Shown one piece after another: positions 18,619 through 28,366 of a stretch of 64,000 bases of DNA. The position numbers and the translations under genes are program-made. The stretch is from Olivibacter jilunii (GTDB lineage: Bacteria; Bacteroidota; Bacteroidia; Sphingobacteriales; Sphingobacteriaceae), in the NCBI RefSeq assembly GCF_900607235.1, contig NZ_LR027856.1, positions 1 through 64,000 of the forward strand. The letters are read 5' to 3'. Each line of letters starts with the position of its first letter. Within the stretch, counting starts at the first letter, position 1. Under the pieces are notes generated by a model. That model ran no database searches. It worked only from the letters and a program-made list of their open reading frames with translations, and was not told where the DNA came from.

Positions 18619-19362
18619 ATGAAATTACTCGAAGGAAAAACGGCATTGGTGACCGGTGCGTCCAAAGGTATTGGTAGAAAAATAGCTGAGAAGTTTGCCG
18701 AACAGGGAGCCAATGTGGCTTTTACGTATCTGTCTTCAGTTGAAAAAGGGCAAGCGCTGGAAGAGGAGCTGCAATCCTTTGGTACGAAGGTTAAAGGATA
18801 TCGTTCAGATGCATCCAAGTTTGATGAAGCAGAGGAGCTTATAGGTAATGTTGTGAAGGAATTTGGTACTATAGACATTGTGGTGAACAATGCCGGTATA
18901 ACCAAAGATGGTTTGTTGATGCGTATGACAGAAGAAAATTGGGACGAGGTTATTGATGTTAATTTAAAGTCTGTTTTTAATATAACAAAGGCCGTTTCGA
19001 AGGTTATGATGAAGGCTAGAAAAGGTTCTATCATAAACATGAGTTCAGTAGTTGGTGTGCAGGGAAATGCAGGGCAAGCAAACTATGCGGCGTCCAAGGC
19101 CGGAATCATTGGTTTTTCCAAATCAATGGCAAAGGAATTGGGGTCGCGTAATATAAGAACCAATGTAATAGCTCCAGGATTTATCCGAACAGAAATGACC
19201 GATGTACTGGACCCGAAAGTTGTAGAAGGTTGGGAAGCAAATATACCGCTAAAGCGTGCAGGAGAAACAGAAGACGTCGCAAATGCTTGCTTATTTCTAG
19301 CTTCAGATTTATCTTCTTATATAAATGGTCAGGTAGTCTCCGTTTGCGGGGGTATGTTGTAA
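18619..19362 (+). CDS. fabG: 3-oxoacyl-[acyl-carrier-protein] reductase
   Basis: Reduces beta-ketoacyl-ACP with NADPH in fatty acid elongation. The product from the ATG at 18619 is 247 residues, the standard FabG length; the open frame runs 23 codons further upstream but that extension is not conserved-looking. Motifs: TGASKGIG cofactor loop (residues ~13-20), NNAGITKDGLLMRM, catalytic Ser in INMSSVVGVQGN, and YAASKAG with the catalytic Tyr and Lys. VIAPGFIRTEMTD and the C-terminal YINGQVVSVCGGML complete the fold. The gene is convergent with the DivIC-like gene. Confidence 0.93.
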   Translation: MKLLEGKTALVTGASKGIGRKIAEKFAEQGANVAFTYLSSVEKGQALEEELQSFGTKVKGYRSDASKFDEAEELIGNVVKEFGTIDIVVNNAGITKDGLLMRMTEENWDEVIDVNLKSVFNITKAVSKVMMKARKGSIINMSSVVGVQGNAGQANYAASKAGIIGFSKSMAKELGSRNIRTNVIAPGFIRTEMTDVLDPKVVEGWEANIPLKRAGETEDVANACLFLASDLSSYINGQVVSVCGGML

Positions 19363-19400
19363 GAAAGGTACAGTGACGAGAACGAGCACAAACAGTAAGC

Positions 19401-19700
19401 CTATTCGCTAGGCTTGCTATTTTCAATGATAAAGATGTCTTCGTTGTCTTTTTTCATCAAATATTTTTCTCGCGCAAATTTTTGAAGCCTTGTAAGATTG
19501 GAGGTAAGTTCCTCCAAGTCTTTTTTCACGATGGCTGTTTCCCGTATATAGAACTCTTTTTCATCCTTTAAGTTTTTTAACTGCGATTGATATTTGTACT
19601 GGGAAGTGATATCATTTCGGTCAAAGAAAAGCATCCAGACGATAAATGCGATAGTTGCAATGATGTATTTGTTTCTAGCAATGTTGATTAATTGTTTCAT
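19401..19700 (-). CDS. Septum formation initiator family protein (FtsB/DivIC-like)
   Basis: A 99-residue bitopic membrane protein. A short basic N-terminus is followed by one transmembrane helix (YIIATIAFIVWMLFF, residues ~11-27), and then an extracytoplasmic coiled coil (QYKYQSQLKNLKDEKEFYIRE) and LQKFAREKYLMKKDNEDIFII, the conserved end of the FtsB/DivIC family. It should act in the FtsQ-FtsB-FtsL divisome complex. The frame is open 11 codons upstream, but AAAGGAG lies just before the ATG at 19700. It is downstream of eno, separated by a terminator. Confidence 0.88.
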   Translation of the reverse strand: MKQLINIARNKYIIATIAFIVWMLFFDRNDITSQYKYQSQLKNLKDEKEFYIRETAIVKKDLEELTSNLTRLQKFAREKYLMKKDNEDIFIIENSKPSE

Positions 19701-19746
19701 GTCTGTGCTCCTTTCCTTCGCAAACCTAAGCATAAAATTTTACAAT

Positions 19747-19785
19747 AAAAAAGACCTGCAATCAATTTGATTACAGGTCTTTTAT
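19747..19785 (-). terminator. Rho-independent terminator after eno
   Basis: AAGACCTG and CAGGTCTT flank an inner AATC-AATTT-GATT pairing, giving a long stem with one mismatch. It has A-runs on the left (T-run for the minus strand) and TTTTATT on the right. It sits 18 bases after the eno stop and can work in both directions. Confidence 0.85.
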
Positions 19786-19802
19786 TAACTGCTAAAAGTT
19801 GT

Positions 19803-21107
<1,305 letters not shown>

Positions 21108-21126
21108 TTAATATGGGTTTGAGCTA

Positions 21127-21151
21127 GCTTCGTGTCTTTTTTACACGAAGC
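21127..21151 (-). promoter_or_regulatory. Perfect hairpin in the eno 5' leader
   Basis: GCTTCGTGT (21127-21135) and ACACGAAGC (21143-21151) form a perfect 9-bp stem with a 7-base loop. It falls between the predicted eno start of transcription and its ATG, so it is a leader hairpin. It has no T-run after the stem on either strand, so it is a poor terminator for carA. Confidence 0.55.
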
Positions 21152-21162
21152 GTATTCTATTT

Positions 21163-21193
21163 CAAATATATTCTTTTACAGCTTAATAACAAA
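21163..21193 (-). promoter_or_regulatory. Bacteroidota-type promoter for eno
   Basis: On the minus strand TTTG (21193-21190) is followed after 19 bases by TATATTTG (21170-21163), matching both elements of the Bacteroidota promoter. It predicts a leader of about 60 bases containing the hairpin. Confidence 0.7.
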
Positions 21194-21209
21194 ATTAAAC
21201 CACCTTAAT

Positions 21210-22310
21210 TTACGCTGTCAGCATGGCTGTGAAATCGTCAAAAAGATATCTTGAATCATGTGGGCCTGGCGACGATTCCGGGTGGTACTGAACAGAGAAT
21301 GCTTTTTTCCCCTTTACGCGAATCCCTTCAATCGATTTGTCGTTTAAGTTAACATGCGTAATTTCAACTGTATCCGAATTACGCACGTCATCGGCTACGA
21401 CCCCAAAGCCGTGGTTTTGGCTTGTGATTTCACATCGATCCGCGATGATGTTTTTGACAGGATGGTTGATGCCACGATGACCATTGAACATTTTTTCTGT
21501 TCTAATTCCATTAGCTAAAGCTAATAGTTGATGGCCTAAGCAGATGCCAAACATAGGTTTGTCGGCTTTTAGTATTTCTTTAACGGTTTCCAGTGCATAT
21601 GGCATTGCGGCAGGGTCTCCGGGACCGTTGGAAATGAAGTAGCCGTCAGGAGTCCAGCTTTCCATTTCGGCAAACGTAGTTTTAGCAGGAAACACTTTGA
21701 CATATACATCTCTATCGCAAAAATTGCGTAGTATATTTTTCTTTACGCCCAAATCAAGTACGGCAACCCGGTAACGAGCATTTTCATCCCCGAAGTGATA
21801 AGCTTGTTTAGTAGACACTTGTGTCGAAAGTTCCAGTCCCTCCATAGAAGGCACTTCTTTCAGTTTTGCTTTGAGTGCATCAATGTCTAGTATTTCAGAA
21901 GAAATAATAGCATTCATGGCTCCCTTATTTCTGATATGTCTTACGAGTGCGCGAGTGTCAACATCCGAAATTCCAACCAAATTTCCATCCTGGAAATAAC
22001 CCTGTATTGATTCCTTTGCAAGTTTACGACTAAAGGGCACACTGTAATTTTTACAAACAAGTCCTGCAATCTGTATTTGATTTGACTCGATCTCTTCCTC
22101 AGCGGTTCCGTAGTTACCAATGTGCGCATTTGTGGTTACCATGATTTGGCCAAAGTAAGAAGGATCCGTAAAAATTTCCTGGTAACCTGTCATACCGGTA
22201 TTAAAACAGATTTCTCCGGTAGTGGTGCCAATTTTTCCGGCAGCTTTACCATGGTAAACTGTGCCATCTTCTAAAAGTAAAATTGCAGGCAGTTTAGTGT
22301 AATTACTCAT
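21210..22310 (-). CDS. carA: Carbamoyl-phosphate synthase, small (glutaminase) subunit
   Basis: Hydrolyses glutamine and passes ammonia to CarB for carbamoyl phosphate, used for pyrimidines and arginine. The 366-residue protein has the CarA N-terminal domain (LLLEDGTVYHGKAAG, NTGMTGYQEIFTDPSYFGQI) and the class I amidotransferase domain. In the latter YFISNGPGDPAAM, the nucleophile Cys in MFGICLGHQLLALA and the His/Glu in VQYHPESSPGP are intact. carB is not adjacent. A terminator-like hairpin 49 bases upstream suggests an attenuated leader. Confidence 0.96.
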   Translation of the reverse strand: MSNYTKLPAILLLEDGTVYHGKAAGKIGTTTGEICFNTGMTGYQEIFTDPSYFGQIMVTTNAHIGNYGTAEEEIESNQIQIAGLVCKNYSVPFSRKLAKESIQGYFQDGNLVGISDVDTRALVRHIRNKGAMNAIISSEILDIDALKAKLKEVPSMEGLELSTQVSTKQAYHFGDENARYRVAVLDLGVKKNILRNFCDRDVYVKVFPAKTTFAEMESWTPDGYFISNGPGDPAAMPYALETVKEILKADKPMFGICLGHQLLALANGIRTEKMFNGHRGINHPVKNIIADRCEITSQNHGFGVVADDVRNSDTVEITHVNLNDKSIEGIRVKGKKAFSVQYHPESSPGPHDSRYLFDDFTAMLTA

Positions 22311-22358
22311 TTTTTATATACTGATTTATGTTCTTTGTTTCCTTCTGATCATCCATAC

Positions 22359-22382
22359 AAAAAAAACGGCCTTTAGAGGCCG
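22359..22382 (-). terminator. Intrinsic terminator / possible attenuator in front of carA
   Basis: On the minus strand CGGCCT-CTAA-AGGCCG (22382-22367) is followed by eight T. It is a near-ideal terminator placed between a -7 element (22483-22490) and the carA start. It may simply end the upstream Dabb transcript or may work as a carA attenuator. Confidence 0.75.
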
Positions 22383-22482
22383 ATAGACTTTTAATATGAA
22401 TAAAAAATAATGGGTGTGCCGGAATAAATCCGGTTAAAATCGATAAGGATATGAAGCCGCTTACTTCAATTTTCACGAGGGA

Positions 22483-22490
22483 CAAAGATA
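22483..22490 (-). promoter_or_regulatory. -7 promoter element upstream of the carA leader
   Basis: TATCTTTG on the minus strand fits TANNTTTG. No good -33 element lies 18-20 bases further. If used, the RNA would start near 22475 and reach the terminator hairpin after ~100 bases. It would pass a smaller hairpin (CCGGA-TTTAT-TCCGG, near 22420-22434) on the way. Confidence 0.4.
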
Positions 22491-22526
22491 CGCAAAATTT
22501 ATCATATCCGCGAAAAAAATAAAAAG

Positions 22527-22958
22527 CTATTTAAGAACCGAATCATGTACGACCACCTTTTCCCAATATTGACTGTATTGTTCAATTGCTTTCAAATGAA
22601 TTGGATGCGTTCCATAGGTCTCCAAATCTTCAAGCGAATTAAAATATACCAATAAATTATAGGTAAAGCTATTGTCCACTACATCTCGTGGTGTGCTATT
22701 TGCTGCTTTGCCATAGTGGAGCGATTTGATATTCGGCACTTTTCGCAGTTCTTCGAAAAATCCGGTGAAATCATTAATTTCTTTTTCAGATAGTCCTTTT
22801 TTTAACCAGAAAAGAACGTAGTGCGTAATAACTTCCTGTTTGTTTTTGCTCATGTTTTTACTGATATGGTTATTAATGCCGGCTTGTGTTAGCATAGGAG
22901 TCGCAGCTATGGCTGCTACTAAGCCCGATGATCGTTTAATAAAGAGACGCCTTTTCAT
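22527..22958 (-). CDS. Dabb (stress-responsive A/B barrel) domain protein with signal peptide
   Basis: A 143-residue protein. The N-terminus (MKRRLFIKRSSGLVAAIAAT) looks like a Sec or weak Tat signal. The rest is a Dabb ferredoxin-like domain: THYVLFWLKKGLSEKEINDF near residues 45-64, then LHYGKAANSTPRDVVDNSF and the end LKAIEQYSQYWEKVVVHDSV. Such domains form dimeric barrels; some bind small aromatics. It lies 22 bases downstream of aguA in the same direction and is probably co-transcribed, though the link to putrescine synthesis is unclear. Confidence 0.8.
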   Translation of the reverse strand: MKRRLFIKRSSGLVAAIAATPMLTQAGINNHISKNMSKNKQEVITHYVLFWLKKGLSEKEINDFTGFFEELRKVPNIKSLHYGKAANSTPRDVVDNSFTYNLLVYFNSLEDLETYGTHPIHLKAIEQYSQYWEKVVVHDSVLK

Positions 22959-22980
22959 TATTTATTTATTAGTTGCCATG

Positions 22981-24036
22981 TTATACTTCCGGTTCTTGTT
23001 GGCTAAGGCAATGCCAGCTACCAAGCCCCCATATTACATCCGTACTGTCAATACCGATTACATGATGGTGTGGGAAGCAATCAGCTAAGATATCCAGTGC
23101 CTTTTGATCATTCTTGTCACGGTAGGTAGGCACAACAACCGCTGCATTGCTGATATAAAAATTAGCATAGGACGCAGGCAAGCGCTGATCTTCATGAATG
23201 ACAGGAGCGGGCATAGGCAATTCGATGATATCCAACTGTTTTCCGTTGAGTAAACGCATCTCCTTCAAAAGATTTAAATTATCCTGCAAAAGAGCATAAT
23301 TCTCATCACTTTTGTTTTCTTCTATTACGGTAACAACGGTACTATCATTCACAAAACGGGTAATATCATCAATATGTCCGTCTGTATCGTCTCCAACGAT
23401 ACCATCTCCCAGCCAAAGGACTTGCTCCACACCGTAATACTGATAGAGATACGCTTCAATTTCATGTTGATTGAGATGCGGGTTTCTATTTGGGTTTAAC
23501 AAACAAGATGTAGTCGTTAATAAGGTCCCTGTACCATTAAAGTCTACTGAACCACCCTCCATGACGATTTGTGGATGAACTACGGGAAGGTTTAACGCTT
23601 TCCCAATAAGGGTAGGTATAACATCGTCTAAATCAAAAGGCGGATATTTGCCGCCCCAGGCATTGTATCCCCAATCTACAATGACTTTGGGTATGTCTGC
23701 ATGCGGGTTGATCAGGAACGCAGGCCCATGGTCGCGGCACCAAGCATCATTAGTGGGGTGGTCAAAAAACGAAATCTTACTTAGATCAACGCCTTCTTTT
23801 TCTAATTGTTCTGTAGCCTCTTGTTTTAGCTTTTCACTCCCGACATTGATGCATACCTGTTCTCCTGCTGATATCGCCTTGATGAATTTGCAGTAGGGGC
23901 TATATATAGTGTCTATTTTGCTCGGCCAGCTAGCTTCCTTATGCGGCCAGCTCAACCATGTTGCCCGATGTTTATGCCATTCGGCAGGAAAAAAATAGCC
24001 TTTATCTTTAGGGTAATTCATTTTACTCTTCGTCAA
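22981..24036 (-). CDS. aguA: Agmatine deiminase
   Basis: Converts agmatine to N-carbamoylputrescine and ammonia. The 351-residue protein belongs to the peptidyl-arginine deiminase-like family. Visible motifs are FPAEWHKHRATWLSWPH, WCRDHGPAFLI (substrate Asp), EGGSVDFNGTGTLLTT, GDDTDGHIDDITRFV (catalytic His) and the C-terminal GSWHCLSQQEP with the nucleophile Cys. Length is normal. The start overlaps the end of aguB by 14 bases, which is strong evidence of one putrescine-forming operon. Confidence 0.93.
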   Translation of the reverse strand: MTKSKMNYPKDKGYFFPAEWHKHRATWLSWPHKEASWPSKIDTIYSPYCKFIKAISAGEQVCINVGSEKLKQEATEQLEKEGVDLSKISFFDHPTNDAWCRDHGPAFLINPHADIPKVIVDWGYNAWGGKYPPFDLDDVIPTLIGKALNLPVVHPQIVMEGGSVDFNGTGTLLTTTSCLLNPNRNPHLNQHEIEAYLYQYYGVEQVLWLGDGIVGDDTDGHIDDITRFVNDSTVVTVIEENKSDENYALLQDNLNLLKEMRLLNGKQLDIIELPMPAPVIHEDQRLPASYANFYISNAAVVVPTYRDKNDQKALDILADCFPHHHVIGIDSTDVIWGLGSWHCLSQQEPEV

Positions 24037-24892
24037 TAAATCTTTTTGTTATCGATTCGTAGCTGTCAATCCTTCTGTCTCGCAAAAATGGCCAATGGGA
24101 TCGATAATAATCAGATTGGTTGAGGTCGACTTCCGTTACAACCGTCTCTTCATCTTCATGCGAGGCCTTATAAACTAAAGCACCGAAAGGGTTGGCAATA
24201 AAAGAACCTCCCCAAAAACGAACACCCGCCTCAATTCCAACGCGGTTAACGGAAACCACCGGGATGCCGTTTGCTATAGCGTGCGAGCGTTGTATCGTTT
24301 GCCACGCATTATATTGTTCTTCATTGGTCCCCGCATCCTGCGTAAGAGCCCAACCAATTGCCGTTGGATAAAAAAGTAATTCAGCACCCATCAGCGCAGT
24401 GATTCTAGCAGCCTCCGGATACCACTGATCCCAGCAAATTAAAATGCCTATTTTTGCAAATTTCGTTTTAAAAACTTTGTAGCCGAGGTCTCCGGGAGTA
24501 AAGTAAAATTTTTCGTAGAAACCCGGATCGTCCGGAATATGCATTTTGCGGTATTTGCCTAGATAGGTTCCATCTGCATCGATTACCGCGGTTGTGTTAT
24601 GGTAAAGACCCTGCGCTCTTTTTTCAAAGAGTGAAGCGATGATAACAACCTGATATTCGGCTGCTACTTTACTCAATGCATCGGTAGATGGTCCCGGGAT
24701 TGCTTCAGCCAAGACGAAGTTATCATAGTTTTCTTCATCACAAAAGTACAGTGATGTGAACAACTCCTGTAAACATATAATTTGTGCCCCTTTTTCCGCT
24801 GCCACTTTTACTTGTTCAATGGCTTTTGCCAAGTTGGTAGCTTTATCGGCTACACAGCTCATTTGAACAGTTCCTATTTTAACCTTAGACAT
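24023..24892 (-). CDS. aguB: N-carbamoylputrescine amidase
   Basis: Hydrolyses N-carbamoylputrescine to putrescine, CO2 and ammonia. The 289-residue carbon-nitrogen hydrolase shows the Glu-Lys-Cys triad: LQELFTSLYFC (Glu), GKYRKMHIPDDPGFYEKFYF (Lys) and ILICWDQWYPEAAR (Cys). The lengths and the DDPGFYEKFYFTPGD stretch are typical of AguB. It is transcribed first in the aguB-aguA-Dabb unit, so agmatine is turned into putrescine by adjacent enzymes. Arginine decarboxylase is not in this window. Confidence 0.93.
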   Translation of the reverse strand: MSKVKIGTVQMSCVADKATNLAKAIEQVKVAAEKGAQIICLQELFTSLYFCDEENYDNFVLAEAIPGPSTDALSKVAAEYQVVIIASLFEKRAQGLYHNTTAVIDADGTYLGKYRKMHIPDDPGFYEKFYFTPGDLGYKVFKTKFAKIGILICWDQWYPEAARITALMGAELLFYPTAIGWALTQDAGTNEEQYNAWQTIQRSHAIANGIPVVSVNRVGIEAGVRFWGGSFIANPFGALVYKASHEDEETVVTEVDLNQSDYYRSHWPFLRDRRIDSYESITKRFIDEE

Positions 24893-24981
24893 GTAATGAT
24901 ATTTTTTTGAATTCTAAATCGTGTTTAAAGCATGCTTTTAGTTTCCCGAAGCCAGTTTTTTTTCCTATGCCACGGGTGATT

Positions 24982-26454
24982 TTAAAGCTTTTTTCGCAAC
25001 CTAGCAACTGGAATATTCATTGCTTCGCGATATTTGGCTACTGTCCGGCGAGCAATTGTATAACCCTTTTCTTTCAAAATCTCCGTTAACTTTTCATCGG
25101 CTAAAGGTTTTCTTTTGTCTTCATTAGCTATGCACTCCTCGAGGATTTTCTTAACTTCCTTATTTGATACCTCTTCACCGCTATCCGTTTGAATGGCCTC
25201 TGAAAAGAACGACTTTAATAAAAAAGTGCCAAATTCTGTCTGAACATACTTTGAATTGGCTACTCTCGAAACCGTTGAAATATCCATGTCGATTTTATCA
25301 GCAATATCTTTCAAGATCATTGGCTTCAAGTTACGCTCGTCACCCGTCAGAAAATAGGTGTATTGATAATTCATAATCGCATTCATGGTTTTCAATAAGG
25401 TCTGTTGACGCTGCTTAATAGCATCAATGAACCATTTTGCAGAATCGAGCTTTTGTTTTACAAACTGAACAGCCTCCTTCATTTTTTTATCCTTTTGCGC
25501 TGCCTTGTCGTAGTGTTCGAACATTTCCTGATACGATCGGCTTACGCGCAGCTCGGGGGCATTTTGCGCGTTCAGCGTAAGAATCAGTATACCGTCATTG
25601 TTCGTAATATGAAAATCAGGTATAATATGCAGTTGCTTTTCAGAAGCAGATCCGGCGTCACCAGGTTTTGGGTTTAGCTTTAAAATTTCATCTACAATTT
25701 TTTTTAATTCGTCGGAATTGATGTTCAACGCTTTTTCAAGCTTATCATAGTGTTTTCTTGTAAACTCATCTAGATAATTCTCTACCACTAAAATAGCTTC
25801 CCGAATGACGGGGTTGTCCTGATCTTTTTTTCTGAGTTGGATTAGTAGACATTCTTGCAAATCACGGGCGCCTACACCGGCAGGATCAAATGTTTGAATG
25901 ATTTTTAGAATTTCTTCAACCTCCTCCTCTGTTGCCATGACGTTTTGTGAAAATGCCAAGTCATCTATTAAAGATAGTATAGGTCTCCGAAGATAACCGT
26001 CGTCGTCTAGGCTGCCGATTATCTGTTGGCCAATTAAAAAGTCTTTGTCGTTCAGTGCCAGCAAATCAAGTTGTTGTTGCAGATTTTCAAAAAAAGAATT
26101 TTGAATAGCAATGGGCATTTCTTTTCGGTCTTCCTCATCATCGCTGCTATTGTTAAGATTATTTCCATAATCGTTAACATCTTCTTCTTGCAGGTAATCA
26201 TCTACGTTAAACTCGTCCCCTTCACTTCCTTGTTCTTCTTCATTATAATTGTCCTCGGGATCTTTGTCGGGGTATTCTTCTGCCGGTTCGTTCATGTTCG
26301 TTAAGCTCATGTCTTCCAGTGCAGGATTTTCCTCAAGCTCTTCCTTAATACGGGCGTCCAATGATACCGTTGGTACCTGCAGCAGCTTAATGAACTGGAT
26401 TTGCTGCGGTGATAATTTTTGAAGTAATTTTTGCTGTAAACTTTGTTTTAGCAT
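24982..26454 (-). CDS. rpoN: RNA polymerase sigma-54 factor
   Basis: The alternative sigma factor that needs AAA+ activators. The 490-residue protein has the Gln/Leu-rich activator region at the N-terminus (MLKQSLQQKLLQKLSPQQIQ, in part), an acidic linker (residues ~55-110) and the core-binding domain (FDPAGVGARDLQECLLIQL). The DNA-binding domain (MDISTVSRVANSKYVQTEFG) follows, with the diagnostic RpoN box ARRTVAKYRE near the C-terminus. It is a stand-alone gene with a minus-strand -7 element (TACTTTTG, 26510-26503) about 50 bases upstream. Confidence 0.96.
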   Translation of the reverse strand: MLKQSLQQKLLQKLSPQQIQFIKLLQVPTVSLDARIKEELEENPALEDMSLTNMNEPAEEYPDKDPEDNYNEEEQGSEGDEFNVDDYLQEEDVNDYGNNLNNSSDDEEDRKEMPIAIQNSFFENLQQQLDLLALNDKDFLIGQQIIGSLDDDGYLRRPILSLIDDLAFSQNVMATEEEVEEILKIIQTFDPAGVGARDLQECLLIQLRKKDQDNPVIREAILVVENYLDEFTRKHYDKLEKALNINSDELKKIVDEILKLNPKPGDAGSASEKQLHIIPDFHITNNDGILILTLNAQNAPELRVSRSYQEMFEHYDKAAQKDKKMKEAVQFVKQKLDSAKWFIDAIKQRQQTLLKTMNAIMNYQYTYFLTGDERNLKPMILKDIADKIDMDISTVSRVANSKYVQTEFGTFLLKSFFSEAIQTDSGEEVSNKEVKKILEECIANEDKRKPLADEKLTEILKEKGYTIARRTVAKYREAMNIPVARLRKKL

Positions 26455-26637
26455 ATCAAATTAATGGGTACATTATTGCTTTATGATCAGCACCCTTTGG
26501 TGCAAAAGTACAGATTTTTTAAACGATAAGGCGATCCCTTTGGTATTAAAATACTATTTATTTGCTTAAATTTTTATTTGAATAAACAAAAATATTTACT
26601 TTAGTGTTACAGAAATGTTGAACTAAAAACACGAAAT

Positions 26638-27027
26638 ATGGGTTTCGCAAAAGAATTTAAAGAATTTGCCATGCGTGGCAATGTGGTTGATTTAGCTGTC
26701 GGTGTTATCATCGGAGGAGCATTTGGAAAAATCGTAAGTTCCCTGGTGGAAGATATCATTACACCCGCTATTCTTACCCCGGCTTTGGAGGCCGCCAATT
26801 TGAAAAATTTGTCTGAACTGGTGATTCCGGGGACGGCAATTAAATATGGCAACTTTTTGTCGCAGGTAATTTCCTTTATTATTGTTGCTTTTGCCCTTTT
26901 CCTAATCATAAAGGGAATTAATTCGTTGAAGAAGAAGGAAGAAGCTGCCCCGTCCGCACCGCCTGTACCTAGCAAGGAGGAAGTTCTTTTGGCAGAAATC
27001 AGGGATATATTAAAAACTAAGAATTGA
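26638..27027 (+). CDS. mscL: Large-conductance mechanosensitive channel
   Basis: Opens under membrane tension to release solutes after osmotic downshock. The 129-residue protein has the amphipathic N-terminus ([14 protein letters not shown]), TM1 ([22 protein letters not shown]) and TM2 ([21 protein letters not shown]). It ends with the basic/proline linker and a short C-terminal helix ([13 protein letters not shown]). The [14 protein letters not shown] motif is diagnostic. A possible promoter (TTTG at 26577, TACTTTAG at 26597) precedes it. A 147-codon open frame on the opposite strand is its shadow. Confidence 0.96.
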   Translation: MGFAKEFKEFAMRGNVVDLAVGVIIGGAFGKIVSSLVEDIITPAILTPALEAANLKNLSELVIPGTAIKYGNFLSQVISFIIVAFALFLIIKGINSLKKKEEAAPSAPPVPSKEEVLLAEIRDILKTKN

Positions 27028-27208
27028 TGTTTTTTATACTTTGAAGCACCCAAGACGCATAGTGGACTGATAAAAGCCCATCATTGCCCGCCGGCTCCAG
27101 CCTGGTAGATAATGATGACGGTGTAAGATCCTGCTCGGCGCTTAAGATAATATAAATAAAGCAGGCAAGATAATTTGATGACGGATCGACCGGGTATTTT
27201 TCGCTCAC
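27017..27208 (-). CDS. Small unrecognised ORF of 63 residues
   Basis: An open frame on the minus strand, ending inside the last 11 bases of mscL. The product (starts [20 protein letters not shown], ends [15 protein letters not shown]) has a balanced composition and lies outside other genes, so it may be a genuine small gene or the tail of a decayed one. No clear ribosome-binding site was seen before the ATG. I do not recognise it. Confidence 0.25.
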   Translation of the reverse strand: MSEKYPVDPSSNYLACFIYIILSAEQDLTPSSLSTRLEPAGNDGLLSVHYASWVLQSIKNINS

Positions 27209-27264
27209 ATATTTCAGCTCGACAGGTATGGATAGCCAGTATAGGAATCTATTTTAATAATATA

Positions 27265-27298
27265 TTTCCGCTATAAAATAGCCTTCAAATAGCGGAAA
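27265..27298. repeat. 10-bp perfect inverted repeat between mscL and rpmH
   Basis: TTTCCGCTAT (27265-27274) and ATAGCGGAAA (27289-27298) are separated by 14 bases. There is no T-run after it, so it is not a standard terminator; it could be an operator or an RNA hairpin. The rest of the 27209-27364 stretch is AT-rich and has no other visible feature. Confidence 0.5.
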
Positions 27299-27364
27299 AG
27301 AGCAAAATAAATTCATTTTCTATGTAGAAGCCATTGTTTTGCATGAAAAATAAATTTATTTAGG

Positions 27365-27395
27365 TTTGAATATTAAGGAATAAGCCTTACCTTTG
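27365..27395 (+). promoter_or_regulatory. Bacteroidota-type promoter for rpmH-rnpA-yidD
   Basis: TTTG (27365-27368), 19 bases, then TACCTTTG (27388-27395): a full match to the Bacteroidota -33/-7 promoter. The predicted leader before rpmH is about 75 bases. Confidence 0.75.
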
Positions 27396-27479
27396 CGATC
27401 TTGTTTTAAGAACAGAAAGATGTATAGGGTGCTACTCCTCATAATACAGGGGCAGCTTAAAAATATAAAATTAATAGTA

Positions 27480-27638
27480 ATGAAAAGAACATTTCAACCT
27501 TCGCAACGTAAAAGAAGAAATAAGCACGGTTTTAGGGAGCGTATGGCCACTGCTAATGGTCGTAGAGTATTAGCTTCCAGAAGAGCAAAAGGCAGAAAAA
27601 AATTGACTGTTTCTGACGAACGTCGTCACAAAGCATAA
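27480..27638 (+). CDS. rpmH: 50S ribosomal protein L34
   Basis: A 52-residue, very basic protein with the L34 signature: [20 protein letters not shown] and [20 protein letters not shown] (split quotation), ending VSDERRHKA. It binds 23S rRNA. The frame is open upstream for 29 codons, but the ATG at 27480 is the standard start. It is the first gene of the usual rpmH-rnpA-yidD cluster. Confidence 0.97.
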   Translation: MKRTFQPSQRKRRNKHGFRERMATANGRRVLASRRAKGRKKLTVSDERRHKA

Positions 27639-27717
27639 GTTTATTTCTCCGGTACCTTGCTTTTTTACGCCGAAGCCAGCGCCGGTTTCGCTGTATAATA
27701 AATAGCATTTGGTATTT

Positions 27718-28122
27718 ATGGTGAGATACACATTCAAAAAGGAAGAACGACTTTGTAACAAAAAACTTCTAACGAAGCTTTTTCAAAGTGGTTCTTCCTT
27801 TATTTTATACCCATACAGAATTTCTTTTTTACCAAGCCAACACCTTCCACATCCTATTCAAATTGTTGTTTCCGTTCCAAAGCGTCGTTTTAAACGAGCG
27901 GTTGACCGAAATCTTTTAAAGCGACGTACCAGGGAGGCGTATAGGCTACAAAAGCATATTCTGCATACTTTTATCACGCACCATGAGGAGGAACTATTGC
28001 TTGCTTTCCAATATATAGGCAAGGAAATCCTCGATTATCAAACTATTCATAAGCGAATGGGGATTGCATTAGCGAAAATTCAGCATGAATATAATACGCA
28101 TCATATGGCAAAGGGGAATTAA
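27718..28122 (+). CDS. rnpA: Ribonuclease P protein component
   Basis: Protein subunit of RNase P, which matures the 5' ends of tRNAs. The 134-residue product from ATG 27718 begins [20 protein letters not shown] and carries the RNR motif region [20 protein letters not shown]. An alternative TTG start three codons upstream exists but is less likely. It follows rpmH and overlaps yidD by 38 bases. Confidence 0.93.
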   Translation: MVRYTFKKEERLCNKKLLTKLFQSGSSFILYPYRISFLPSQHLPHPIQIVVSVPKRRFKRAVDRNLLKRRTREAYRLQKHILHTFITHHEEELLLAFQYIGKEILDYQTIHKRMGIALAKIQHEYNTHHMAKGN

Positions 28123-28339
28123 AAGCATAATAGGTTTCATTTTTTTAATGTTAATCAAAGCGTACCGATTATTTATTTCTCCTTTATTTCCCGGAACTTG
28201 TAGGTATACACCCACCTGTTCTCAGTATGGTATAGATGCAATTAAAAAACATGGCCCATTTAAAGGTGGGTGGTTGACATTAAAACGTATTGGCCGATGT
28301 CATCCTTGGGGTGGGCATGGACATGATCCTGTACCTTGA
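28085..28339 (+). CDS. yidD: Membrane protein insertion efficiency factor YidD
   Basis: An 84-residue protein that helps YidC-dependent membrane insertion. It shows the family signature [39 protein letters not shown], and [17 protein letters not shown] with the conserved cysteines. An N-terminal amphipathic helix (residues ~10-30) precedes. The start overlaps rnpA by 38 bases, typical of this cluster. Confidence 0.95.
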   Translation: MNIIRIIWQRGIKSIIGFIFLMLIKAYRLFISPLFPGTCRYTPTCSQYGIDAIKKHGPFKGGWLTLKRIGRCHPWGGHGHDPVP

Positions 28340-28366
28340 CGGAATAGCTTGAATGTTTTTTAGAAA

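Noticed and set aside
22303-22485. 60-codon open frame before carA
   Set aside because: It runs through the two leader hairpins and the T-run; the codons come from RNA structure rather than protein. A regulatory leader peptide is possible but unsupported.
26607-27053. 148-codon open frame antisense to mscL
   Set aside because: It lies entirely over the well-supported mscL gene, is low in sequence complexity (runs of S, T, K), and has no independent signal.
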